Assembly: GCA_022453515.1 (NCBI GenBank)
Contig: JAJNNY010000015.1
Coordinates: 372,001 to 436,000 of the forward strand
Direction of reading: 5' to 3'
Length of the DNA: 64,000 nucleotides
From: Astrocystis sublimbata
Taxonomy: Eukaryota; Ascomycota; Sordariomycetes; Xylariales; Xylariaceae
Made by a program: the position numbers and the translations under genes. The notes below the pieces were generated by a model. That model had not been told where the DNA came from. It was given only the letters and a program-made list of their open reading frames with translations, and made no database searches. Positions 11,047 through 21,774 of the stretch are shown here, piece by piece. The first letter of the stretch is position 1. Every line of letters begins with the position of its first letter.

Positions 11047-11650
11047 TCAGTTCCTTCGTTTCTTGAATTTTATCCCTTGGGTGTTTATCTGAACCCCAAC
11101 AACACTTTGCATGACGACCGCACTCTGAGAGGCGTTCACGGGAGTTCTGATACCGTCTCCAAATGTTGCTTGATCAGCCGTAATCTGTTCAAGAGTTAGG
11201 AGTGGATGGCAAGCACATATGTCTAAAAGAAGTTCACAAACAATCGCTTCACTCTCTTCCCTTTCGATCTCTGTCACGCATAGAATCAGCCAGTTGTACA
11301 ACAATACTCCGGTTATGCGAGCAAGTCTCCGCACGAACCAAACTCAATTGCCCCTTGATTCTGCACGTTTTTGGCCACGACTGAATCCTCCACGTTGCCT
11401 TGGATTTCAATTTGGCATTGGGTAATAGTAAGGCGAGAGACTCGTTTCTGCAACACCCGTCAGTAAGTAATAGTAAAAGTCAATAAGGGAAAAAGCAGGT
11501 AATAGGTACTTCAGTGTGGGTACGTGCTTTGGAGAGTATGCCTTGCTCCAAAGTGGCCCCGTATGGACCAGTTCCCTTCAAGTCATTCTGGGGCTTTCCT
11601 GTCCTTGCTGTTTGGACTTGAGTTTGGGTATACGATGTTGCCGAAGCCAT
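11047..11650 (-). CDS. Small protein with two amyloid-like motifs (putative signalosome partner)
   Basis: Exon 1 is 11650-11510 (47 codons, start MASATSYTQT), followed by a 62-nt intron with a clear CTGAC branch site. From 11447 the frame encodes a motif (residues 60-84) that begins IEIQGNVEDSVVA and ends NQGAIEFGS. Unspliced, it stops at 11313, giving 91 residues. A 68-nt intron (11338-11271) would instead extend it in frame to 11047 (157 residues), ending in a second motif-like segment, QSVVGVQINTQGIKF, before KKRRN. The first motif aligns with the C-terminus of the neighbouring hydrolase and the second with the N-terminus of the nearby NLR. The N-terminal 47 residues look disordered and no effector domain is seen. 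It is transcribed divergently from the hydrolase with 361 bp between the ATGs. The exon 2/3 join is uncertain (weak GTTCGT donor), so both forms are possible. Confidence 0.5.
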
Positions 11651-12011
11651 GATGTGCAACTTTATTGTGGGGATGTGAAAAAAAAATCGAGAAACCGTAC
11701 CCAACCGGAGTATAAAAGCGTCTGGAGACTTCATGTGGCAGACTGGGAACGGCTCAGGGGTGTGATGGTACAGCCAATAAAGCACAGACGATAAGCGATG
11801 CTCAGCCTGCATGACAAGAATCATATTAGGCATTCTTACATGTGAAGGTGATATGCGCTGTACTTTTGTGGCGTTGCTTAGGCTTACTTCTATCCAGCCT
11901 GCCGCACGGAAAAAAGATTCGTCAGCGTAAAGTCCTTGCAATATACCCTCCTTCAATACCGTCCTCCCTTCGTCCTTTTCCGGAAGTCAGTCTATATCTA
12001 ATCTCAAAACA
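11651..12011. promoter_or_regulatory. Short shared promoter between small motif protein and hydrolase
   Basis: 361 bp separate two divergent ATGs. A TATAAAAG on the plus strand near 11711 points toward the hydrolase. Co-regulation of the pair is inferred from the arrangement only. Confidence 0.4.
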
Positions 12012-13262
12012 ATGATATTCAAACTGAGGAAGGAAGGAAGGTCCCTCGACGATAACCGAAAAGTGACGAAGGGGGCGCTAGTAATCAAATCAAAATGTGG
12101 TATCAAAGTTCTTCATGAGCCTTCTGACGCCATAGTCGAGTATGTCACCCCCATCCTGTGTTTCAAATGTATCCTACTCCGTTAGGCATCAAGCTGATGA
12201 TCGGTCCAAGCCTCGTCTTCGTGCATGGAATTACAGGACATCGGGACTACACCTGGTCCGCGAACCAGAATAGCGAACCCTGGCCAAAACTCATGCTACC
12301 TACCAGGATACCTGAGGCTAGGATCCTTACCTTTGGATATGACGCCTCCGCCATGGCTTTTTGGCGAGGCATCTCAGAAAACAGTATCAGCGACCACGCT
12401 AGCAACCTTCTCTCGACGCTGTCGTGCTTCAGAAGCAGTGCTGTAAGTTTCAGCTTTTGCATCGGGACATGTGTTCTCTTATATAGACCTAATTAGTACA
12501 GTCTTATTCACACGAAGTCAGGAATTTAGACCCATTATCTTCATCGCACATAGCCTTGGGGGGCTAGTAGTCATGGATGCGCTGCTTTCGTCGCGCACCA
12601 GTTCGGAACCGCATCTGAGGCGAATTCTGGACTGCGTTCGAGCTATCCTATTTCTAGGAACCCCGCACTACGGGGTAGCATTGGCTGACACCGGTCGAAG
12701 GCTCGTAGGCCTCGTCAGTCTGACGGCGGCTAAAACCAACATGAAGATAGTGAGCGTGCTGCAGAGAGACTCGGAAGTCCTGTCCAGAATTCAGAAGGGG
12801 TTTCACGAATTGCTGCGCTCGCAGCAAAGGGATCGTACGCATGCGCTAGAGATCACCTGTTGCTACGAAGAGCTCCCGCTTATAGGGAACACCGTGGTCG
12901 TTCCTAGGGAATCTGCCATTCTTCGCGGGTACTCTGCGATTGGTATACATGCCGACCATAGGGGCATTGCGCGATTCGCATCGGCAGACGATCCAGGCTT
13001 CATTAGCGTGCTCGGAGAGCTCCGCAGATGGACGGATAAGGTGGCGTATGCAGATGATCACCACGACAAGGAATTGTGGGATATAGAGGGGAAGCAAAGT
13101 CACGATGTACTTTGTGGATGGGAATGTAAAAGAAGAGGGAATGATGAGGGATGCAGGGACGCCAGCGCCGGGGCTATTACGATTTGGGGAGATGTCACCA
13201 AGTCCATCATAGCGAATGGAGACCATGTAATTCACGGCAACCTCACATTTGGAGGCTCATGA
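12012..13262 (+). CDS. SesB-like alpha/beta-hydrolase with C-terminal amyloid-like motif
   Basis: Three exons: 12012-12139, 12211-12442, 12522-13262; 366 residues. Exon 2 opens with LVFVHGITGHRDYTW (oxyanion-hole region) and exon 3 has AHSLGG with nucleophile S131, followed by FLGTPHYG; this is the DUF676/SesB lipase-like fold common in fungal NLR systems. A candidate catalytic His lies in HADHRGIARF. The last 32 residues are unlike the rest: ITIWGDVTKSIIA, then HVIHGNLTFGGS ending the protein. In the Podospora and Nectria ses loci, SesB proteins carry such C-terminal prion-like tails and are activated by an NLR. The NLR at 14456-18000 converges on this gene. Membrane-lipid hydrolysis during programmed cell death is the expected role, inferred from the family. 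Confidence 0.78.
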
Positions 13263-14455
13263 TTTTGACTAGGGTGTTTTGGGGAGGTCGTTAATTTGGG
13301 CAGCCTGCAGGTGGCAGATATACCTTTCAGCTTATGTATGCGTTGGCAGCTATGTGCAGCTGTATCTTGCCTCGCTGTTGCCTACTTCAAATCATGCATA
13401 TCGAGTCTGTTAAGTGGCACTGTGGTTTCTGCAAAGAAGACAGGCAGCGTGTGGCTTATCGTAGCGAGGGCAACCGAGATGTCCAGTCTCTGGCCGGCTT
13501 CGTTTGAACTTTGCTCCTGGTGCAGCCTGCATGATAAAGCTGGGCGGGAAATTGTCAATGTGTCCTTGTGTACTTAGTAATATTCAAACCGAGAGGCCTT
13601 AATACCCCGATACGGAGATGCTTCAGAGTAAATTGGTCTATTCTACATGTAGCAACGTGGAGTAACAAGGTGAACCGAGAAGATGTTGTCAATAAGTATT
13701 GACTTTCAGGTCGTAAGATTGTTTCGCGCGTAGAAGTTCTCCATTTGGTGCTAGTTAATTGAGCCATGTTTATGCGCAATTAAGTTTTTCAAAGTTGTTG
13801 GGGGCGAGTTGTCTGTCGTATGTTGGCTGTCTCTCCTCTTTAATATTTAGGTAGAGTGAAGCAGTCTGCTAGAGTTAGGTTCCTCCTTAGGTGCCTAGGT
13901 ACTTAACAGCGCTATTAGTTTTCGCTGTTTGACTCATTTGGTAGCGCTGTTTGTTAGCTGGCCCACTCACAAACATGTTGCTTTACTAAGGCTAAGGTTA
14001 CCTGTTTGAAACCCGTACAGAGCTGAAGTTATACTATAAGCCCAGAGGCAATAAGTCGTGTCCCTCGGAGAAATCACATAATAAGATCCATCTAGCAGGT
14101 GAGGGCGTGAGGTTACGGCGCGGAGAGCCGGGGGCGGCTCGTGTTCAGGGGGCAGTAGTGAAGCACTCTGCTAGGTTCGTTGCCTAATAGCGCTGTTGGT
14201 TTTCGCTATTTGGCTTATTTAATAGCTTGCTATGGACCTACCTAGCTGCTACAGGGGCTTTGCCCCAACTTGATGCAGTGCAATCACCTTGCCTATCTGT
14301 CCAGGCCCCAGGGCTCATTCATCCTCTCTCTTTTCCATCCCCAGCACAAAACAATTACATGGATAACTTGCCTCATATCGAATTTGCGACTAGGTAGCAT
14401 TGTATATTGCATAAAACAACTATCTCTGCCTCTCGGCATTGAAATGGTCTCCTGG
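13263..14455. other. Intergenic between the convergent hydrolase and NLR
   Basis: No gene. It carries two diverged copies of a repeat (see separate entry) and a CCTAGGTACT element at 13894-13903. Confidence 0.5.
13858..14235. repeat. Two short repeat copies differing mainly by transitions
   Basis: One copy is at about 13858-13955 and the other at about 14159-14235. Both begin GAAGCA(G/C)TCTGCTAG and share a roughly 42-nt core around AGCGCT(A/G)TT(A/G)GTTTTCGCT. Within that core the differences I count are all C/T or A/G. This looks like remnants of a repeat degraded by RIP-type mutation, though the copies are very short. Confidence 0.45.
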
Positions 14456-17400
14456 CTAGACTCCGTTGATTGAAATTTCTTGATATCGTGATTCGTGACC
14501 ATAGCGTCTTGCCACCTGCCTTGGGGTTCTCCCCTTAGCGTTGATCAGAGTCTCATCTGCATGCCCTTTACTTAGTAGGGCTTCAATAATGGCCGATTCG
14601 CCGCTTGCAGCCGCCTCGTGCAATGCCGTATTCCCTTTTTTGTTCGCCAGGTTCACATCGGCATCTTTCGAGATCAGAAACAAAACAATTTCTCGGTGCA
14701 AATGTATCACAGCTCGATGCAGTGCTGTGCAGCCTTCACGGTCAACGGCATCAATCTTGCTTTTGCCGTGGTACAGACCGACCACCAAATTCAAGTTTCC
14801 GGAGGAAGCAGCTTCATGTAGCGCTGTTCGCCGTTCGTGGTTTCGCATGCTTACTAGTTTTGGCACCCATAGGTAGAGTGATGAGACCACTTCTTCGCGA
14901 CCCTCTACCACTGCCAAGTGTAGCGCGATTTGTCCTGTATTGTCCTTCAAGAATGGATCTGCCCCTTTCTGGAGTAAAAGCCACACAACCGGATTATGGC
15001 CTTTCATGGCAGCTATGTGGAGAGGTGTGTACCCAAGGCGTGTTTGAGCATTGATATCAGCACCACTTTCCAACAGGAGCCATACTATTGTTTTGTTACG
15101 GAAAGATTCCCACCCATCAATTGCCACGTGGAGCGGTGTTTGTGTCTTAGAATCCTTCAGGTCGACTTTGGCTTTAGCTTCGAGCAGCGCATACACTGCT
15201 TTCCCGTGACCATAGCGGATTGCGTCTGTCAAAGCTGGTTCCCCATTCGAATCTATAGCGTCGAGATCAACTCCTCTCTCGGCCAAAAGGGTTATAATTT
15301 CATGTTTCCCTTCCCGAGCTGCCCATGACAATACTGTCCAGCCGTCTTTACAGCCGAGGGAGGCATTCTTTCGAATCAGCAGTCGCAAAATCTTGTTATT
15401 TCCTTTGTGGGCGGCCCATCGCAATGCTGTCCAACTATCCTTATCTTGAGCATCAATATTGGCATCGCTTTCGAGCAGTATGCTCACGAGGCCCTGTTGC
15501 CCGTTAGAAGCCGCCCACCGAAGGGCTGTCCAGCCACAGTTGTCTTCGATCTGGGTGTCTGCTCTTCTGGAGTCCAGGATCATTCTCACAGATTCGTGGT
15601 CGTTATTCATCGTTGCTTTATGCAGAGCTGTCCTCTTGGCGATATCCTTTGTATCCAAATCTGCGCCCCCTTCAATCAATACTCTCAAAACATCCGCATG
15701 GCCATAGAAAGCGGCCCAATGCACGGCTGTCTCGCCGGTAGTTGTTTGCGCGTTCAACACGAAGACTCTTTTCTTGTCAATCATGGCTTTGGCAAGCCTG
15801 GAAAGGTTGAAATAAGCGACCAGGTGTAGTCCTGTTACCTTTTTCTCAGTTTTGAAGCGAGGTTCCGTCATGGCCTGTAAGGCATTTGAGAGTTTGGCTT
15901 CATCTTCCAGAAACTCGCAAGCCTTTTGGCGTACTTGTCCCAGGGATGACCGCGACACATGACAACCCCAGTAGTCTGCCGCATAGTTGAGTAAGGGGTA
16001 CTTCTTCCCTCTCGCTTCCACTTCACTTTCAGATTGAGATGTTGGGCGTATGTTGGCGAGAGAAAGATATGTCAGGCATACCTCGGCCATCTCTGAATGA
16101 AAGCGTCTAGGCTCCGGTATGCGGTTCTTTTCGAGATATCCTCGGGCTGTGTAATGAGCTAGCCGTACAATCCTGGTCACTGGATCCACGACAACGATGC
16201 CCGTGCAAACGGCCGTGACACTCTCCTCGGTGATTGCGATGCCGTCCATGATCCCAATATTACTCACTTTCACGCTCACAGCTTGGAGAAGCTCCTTAAT
16301 CTTCAACGGTCTCTCAGCAAGGACCAACCAACCGAGGCACCGTAATGCCAACGCTTTTTTTGGTGGGTCTAAATGAGCTATCCTCTCCAGAGTTCTTTTG
16401 TAAACGTTGTCTGGTGTTTCCGGTAGCGCTTTCACACCATCGTTGAACTCAGATGCGGGCATCGTCAGAAGGAAGTCCATGTGCAGTTGCGCCAGAAGAA
16501 ACCTGAATGCACTTTTAGCTTACGTACATTTCACGTAACGCAAAAGAAGGAAAATAAGGATAGAAAAGGGGCTGTAATTAGAGGTGTCTGTTAAGCCTCA
16601 CATTCCTTTAGAGCGTTCAATGATGTGATCGAAAACCTTTTTTTCGGAATTCTGCTCCGAGAACATCGATTGAATATCGCCACGATCTGCAACTCGGCTG
16701 TGAAGGTATTTTCGAAGATCTTCCCGCTCTGCCTGAACAAGGATTTGATAATGACTCTGTGTATCTCTTTCTATACCCAAATTTTGTCTTGTAGTGAATA
16801 GCACGTGGGTATTTGGCGGGAGGGAGCGGAGGGATCGCAAGAGTCTCGGCATTGTGGTGTTCTGAGTGTCGTTCCAGCATTCATCTAGAGCATCAATAAC
16901 GATATACACACTTGTGAGCTTTTTTATCTCTGAAGTTAGTATCTATTTAGCATTAGCCGTCACGAGCCATACTTATAATTACTCCATCAAGTGAAGAGGC
17001 AATGGACCAGATAACATAGAGGGTATATCACCGAATAAGTTTTAAATCACAAACCTTGAGGTATTCGTCAGGAGTCGGGGTCATTTCTTTCTTTTTCCAA
17101 GTTGTGAAAGCCGCATTTGCTTCTTCAGTAAAGCTGTTATTATGCCCCCGCACCAGCTGTGCCAGTAAGGACGAGTACAGGTTTCGTAACGAATGTCTTT
17201 CTCGGTCTCGAAAGTCAAAGTAGATGAAAAGACATTTACCATCGCTAGAGCGTAGCTTGTTACGGAGGTGTTCAATCACAACCGATCTGATAAATCAGTT
17301 CTTAGTATTCTCGGTCTTTTTGGGGGCATTGGGCAAACATACGCAAGGACAGTCTTCCCAGCACCGACTTCAGAAATGATTAGCTAACTGAAAAGCTGAA

Positions 17401-18000
17401 ACAGGAACAGCGCCACTGAAACCATCTCAAAGTGCTTACGTATGCCAGAACACAATAAAGTTCGGGGCTTCTCATCTTCGGAGTTTGCCTGCCAGTCCCT
17501 CCATAACTTGAACTCGGGCTTATTTAAAACCCACTTCCATGTGTCTGGCGTCTTCTTTGCTACTTCGTACGTGTCGCGATGTTTTTCATCAAAATTGAAT
17601 GGTGAACAGTTGGCCAGCCACTTCGGGATGGTTGGGCAAGCTTCAGACCCGTCTGTTGTAGTAAGTACTCAGGAAATCTCACGATTTTGTGAAAGTGACG
17701 AACAATAATGATGATGATCAATTTCTATCTTCCATGATTAGATATGGGATATTTGAATGAGAACTTTGACTTAGAGGCGGTTTAACCCCCTAGACCAGCA
17801 GTTTACTCACTGTACGTGATACCTCCTTCATTGTTAATAGTATGGCCGATGACTGCTTGGTGAGAACGATCTGCTCGAATCGAATCATCGGCACCTTGTG
17901 ATCTGTCTGAGCATGGCTCGGAGCCCAATGAGGATGACGGCCTGCAAGAATCAGTGATTGGAATTACTCTGATTTTAGGTTGTGTAATAGAACTTTACAT
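14456..18000 (-). CDS. NLR: N-terminal amyloid-like motif, NACHT, ankyrin repeats
   Basis: Seven exons: 18000-17999, 17941-17811, 17652-17440, 17367-17343, 17286-17055, 16927-16602, 16502-14456; about 991 residues. Residues 29-47 carry QAVIGHTINNEGGITY then NGS, the position where NWD2-type NLRs hold a prion-like motif. Next come WLANCSPFNF and an all-helical linker, the P-loop GILGAGKT (114-121, split over a 25-nt exon) and Walker B YIVIDALDEC (209-218). A winged-helix-like stretch follows to about 530, then roughly 13 ankyrin repeats to the C-terminus. There is no other N-terminal effector domain, so signalling through a separate effector is expected. The start codon is split by the first intron (AT at 18000-17999, G at 17941). 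The 17054-16928 intron boundary is the least certain: the unspliced frame hits a TGA at once. Confidence 0.82.
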
Positions 18001-19189
18001 TTTGATTTGCTGAATGTGTCTTCAACTTGTGATTCGTGATCAATATTAACTGAAACAGAAATGTGTCATTTTGCGCTTTTTCGATAGACTTGCTAGTTCA
18101 AGCTAGGAAAGCAAGATAGACGAGTGATCGAGATGCAATTGGATGGATACTGATGTCCGGAGGATGCACAAAGCTTCAAAACGATTATATATGCTTTGTT
18201 CTCAGTGTGAGCGGAATACACACTGTTTGGAGGGTTGACAACGATCAATGCAACATGATGTCGTGTATGCAACAAAATGGATGATTGGCGACTGCAGCTT
18301 GAAATGGAAGGTTGGATGCGAGAGCTCTCCAAAATTACAGGTAAATAAGAAATATCAATTGGCTTGGGGAAGTGATTCATAGGTAGGCTGAGATCTCAAA
18401 GAGGGGGGAGAATGGGTGATTACCTAGGTACTCAACAGGCCAGGGGATGTTTTGTCGGCCATGCTAATGTACAGTTGTTATTGCTAGCTTGAGCGAAGCG
18501 AAGTCTCCAATGCATGCACGCCGCTCGTCTCGATTTCCTTACGTTGCAATGCAGGTTAATCTCACCGCATGGTCAAAGGTCCTACGAGGCACCCTCTAGG
18601 CAGGCTCTGGAAATTGTTACCCCTCTTTCCTAGTTTTTGCCTGCCCACCGACTACTCGCTGACACGACATCGGGTAGGATGAAATTAAACCATTCATCAA
18701 CCAAGGCTTAACATGAAAGATTGAGAAGTAATTATATATTAGATTGTATGCACTTTCGCAACCGAACAATAAATTATTTTATTTTAAGCCACGAACTTGC
18801 CCCATCAAGTAGCAACCCCAGCCCTGGGCGACCCACTGGAAGATGACAAGATTACCAAGTTAAGGCAAGCACGTAGTCTTCACTGCAGCGCGCGAGGCAC
18901 CCATCGTAGCCTTAACAAGGCTGGTACTAAGACAAGCTGCATACTGTGTAGGTGCTTAGTGTGAGAATCTTACAGCTGTTGATAAACTAGTGGCGTAGCT
19001 CGCGAACCATCTCACTTCGTTGTTGACATCGCCTACGGAGATAGGACAAAGTGCAATATTATTTCCTCCATAATCAAAATCTGAGTTTAATAAGCTATGA
19101 AGTACCGCATACGCATATGAAGATCTAGATCCGCTTACCATTCGTCGGCTAGGGGGAAATTTTGGAGACAACAGCCTGAGTTTGCAACG
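18001..19189. other. Intergenic; NLR leader and promoter
   Basis: No gene seen. It holds a CCTAGGTACT element at 18423-18432, the same as the one in the NLR-hydrolase intergenic region. Confidence 0.45.
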
Positions 19190-20953
19190 ATGCCCCCAAC
19201 ATCAAGACACACACGCCCTGCCAGATACCGGCCTCCAACCGTCCAATTTTCAACGGCCAATGAAGAGGACGAAGAGTACGAAGATGACGAAAAGTCTGAA
19301 TGGTCTGATGATGATGCCAATGATGCCAATGATGCTGATTACGACTTCGAAGAGTTACAAAATCGTGTAGCAACGAGATTCCAACCCCCTTTGAGATCAC
19401 CTCATACGCACAACCAAGAAAATGGCCGGAATCAGACAAGTGACCATGCCAGAGCTTCTAGATGGCCTGTGAGCGTGTCACCGAACTCTCCTGGTGGGCA
19501 AGCCGTCCCATACGGCCCCTATTATCCAAATACACACCCATCCACACCATCTGGGTACTACGGTTATGAATATGGGCAAAACTCCGGACATCAACATTAC
19601 AATCCCGGCCATCATTACTACCCTTCCTCAACACCTCATTTCTATGCTTCACCTATGGAGAGTATTCAGCAGGAGATAGAAAGTCTGAAGCTCCAACGCG
19701 ACCGAGATGAGCAGGAGATAGAAGCTCTGAAACTCCAACGCGACCGAGATGAGAAGCGAAAGATGGAAAAGCAACGGGCGGAAGAAAGTCGAAGGAAGAA
19801 AAGACAAGCGTTACATCGCCAAAAGCGTGTCGAAAAGCAACAAGAGGAACTTCGAAAGACGCACGAAAAAATGCTAGCTGAAATAGTAGAAACCAACAAA
19901 GAGACTATGCGCCAACGCGACCAGGCGGCTGAGCTCTCTGGTTTGCGGAATAATCTTCTCATGCCTCAATTCGCAGCAGGCCCTCATGGAAACGGCTATG
20001 GAAGCCATGCACAGGACAGTATGATGAGAAGACTTGAGCTTTTAGAGCGTCAAAGTCAACCTAATAGATGGCTCAACGAACCAGGACAACCCCTCCACTA
20101 CCAAAACGATCGGCATTCAGTAGATGAGCTTCGCTACCAATTAGACAATTTAAAGAATCGACTATATAACCAAGAATACCTCGTTGAAAGATGCATTTCA
20201 CAGCAACAACGGCTAGCTGGCAGATTTGCCGACGAAGAATATCCGCGCTACATACCTGGTATGCCTGGACGTCCAATGTTGCAGCAATCACATCCGCAAA
20301 TGGCCAGCGGCAGTTACTATCAGCCCTTCACCAACGGACAGGTGATAGGAGTGTCGAGGAAGGGGCGAGTTGAAGTTCCACGTGGTAGAAGCCTCAGAAG
20401 GTCATCTCCCCACGCCGCCGTCTTTGATGAAGTCGAAGAACCGGTCGAAAATGTTGAAAGCCTAAGGAAGAATCACAACCGAAGGAGCTCCCAATTTGGA
20501 CATAACTACTTCCCGGGCCCTGAATATGGCGATGATGTCGAACCCCCGGCGGTGGTAGAACGCTCTATTGATGAAAGTCAGCAGCGGCCACGGATCGTAT
20601 ACAAAAGACCGCAGAAGCAACATCGGTCGTTCAATGAAATACCGGAAGCGAAGGAGTTTCAAAACATGAGAGGGGCCACCAAATACGGGAACGAGATAGA
20701 GCCACGACGAGTCAATGGCGATGTAAAGGAATACAGCGAAGGCTCAGGTCGCTCGTCTGTTGCGTCATACGAACCGTCAACTCCATACCCCCGAAGACCG
20801 GCCGCCCCATTTTGCCGAGAGGCGATTCAGAATCGAGAGCCTCGAGCTCAACCTTTCGATCAATCAACACGTGGAATTGGGGAGCACTTATCGGTACCTA
20901 CGCCCCCACCGGCAGATGATTCAAGTCAAGAAAGTCAAAGCGAGCTTCTTTAA
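19190..20953 (+). CDS. Coiled-coil, highly charged protein, unknown
   Basis: 587 residues, single exon. The N-terminus is acidic (about 23-60, with EDEEYEDDEKSEWSDDD), followed by a Tyr/Pro/His-rich region (about 95-155). A strongly charged coiled coil covers about 160-250; within it a 13-residue unit is tandemly duplicated (IESLKLQRDRDEQ and IEALKLQRDRDEK, DNA about 19674-19755). The C-terminal half is basic and disordered. There are no membrane segments or catalytic motifs. It is rich in Arg, Glu and Gln, suggesting a structural or scaffolding protein. An upstream exon is possible, but the ATG has an acceptable context. I do not recognise a family. Confidence 0.6.
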   Translation: MPPTSRHTRPARYRPPTVQFSTANEEDEEYEDDEKSEWSDDDANDANDADYDFEELQNRVATRFQPPLRSPHTHNQENGRNQTSDHARASRWPVSVSPNSPGGQAVPYGPYYPNTHPSTPSGYYGYEYGQNSGHQHYNPGHHYYPSSTPHFYASPMESIQQEIESLKLQRDRDEQEIEALKLQRDRDEKRKMEKQRAEESRRKKRQALHRQKRVEKQQEELRKTHEKMLAEIVETNKETMRQRDQAAELSGLRNNLLMPQFAAGPHGNGYGSHAQDSMMRRLELLERQSQPNRWLNEPGQPLHYQNDRHSVDELRYQLDNLKNRLYNQEYLVERCISQQQRLAGRFADEEYPRYIPGMPGRPMLQQSHPQMASGSYYQPFTNGQVIGVSRKGRVEVPRGRSLRRSSPHAAVFDEVEEPVENVESLRKNHNRRSSQFGHNYFPGPEYGDDVEPPAVVERSIDESQQRPRIVYKRPQKQHRSFNEIPEAKEFQNMRGATKYGNEIEPRRVNGDVKEYSEGSGRSSVASYEPSTPYPRRPAAPFCREAIQNREPRAQPFDQSTRGIGEHLSVPTPPPADDSSQESQSELL

Positions 20954-21774
20954 TTGCTTCAGCCTGTGGGAGTATATTTAGGCTCGGAATCATAGGTTAA
21001 GTAGCCCTGCTACTTGATTCACCTTTGGAGGCCGCCATCTCTATCTGATTTTACAGAGCCAGACCAAACGACGCGCACAGAGTCCTTTGGCGCGACCCGA
21101 GCCGTGACGCGGAGCAGAGGGCGAAGCTCCTGAGTGAAGAGCAACGATGCACGCAGTTCAGCCCTATGCCCTGCCCTGTTTCGTGACGTCTCCGGAAGAC
21201 ATCAGTTGCCTGCTCCATTCCAAATCACGTCGAGCCGTCGCTCACTTGCCACAAATCCAGCAGCAGCTGGTTTGATGCTGGCGAGGTCCGATAGGTCAAG
21301 ATGGAGAATTCTCAGCGTCGCTGGAGTTGGCGAGACTGATGCCACCTGAGTTTGCATTTGTGATTATGAAGACCTCGCCCAGTTGGCTTCTGGCTTCTGC
21401 CCATAACGTCTTTGTTGGTAAAGGGCTAACACAGGCGAGAAGAACTGCTGCGATGTTTCATACTTAGTTCCAGCCCTACTCTACTCTCGTATGGGTGCTG
21501 CCAACTTGGCGAGCCGGGAGGAGCGTGGTGGGATGGATTATGTTTAGTGAGGTTCACTGCGCGAGATAAATATACCTTTAGATTAGATTATTTTCTGTTA
21601 ATTTTCGTTCGTGACTTGCGTAGCTAGGTATCTAGGTAGGTATATATCCTCATGGTAAATCGTGAAGTCAATCAATATTGATGAACACGAAATCATCGGA
21701 AATCACTGAACGACAGCGCATTCACTTGATCCCTGCACTAGAATTTCGAACTCAATAGACGTCCGTCCCCATCC
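20954..21774. other. Intergenic, nothing recognised
   Basis: It lies between the coiled-coil gene and the 3' end of the enoyl reductase. There is a TAGGTATCTAGGTAGGTATAT tract near 21625-21645. Confidence 0.45.

Noticed and set aside
11480..11956. 158-codon minus-strand frame overlapping the small motif protein
   Set aside because: Its upstream 100 codons lie in what looks like the promoter. The lower part is exon 1 of the small protein plus intron; the ATG at 11650 fits better.
16928..17054. In-frame TGA in the NLR as evidence of a pseudogene
   Set aside because: A GT-AG intron removes it and restores the usual distance between the EYL block and Walker B, so an intron is the simpler reading, though its ends are uncertain.
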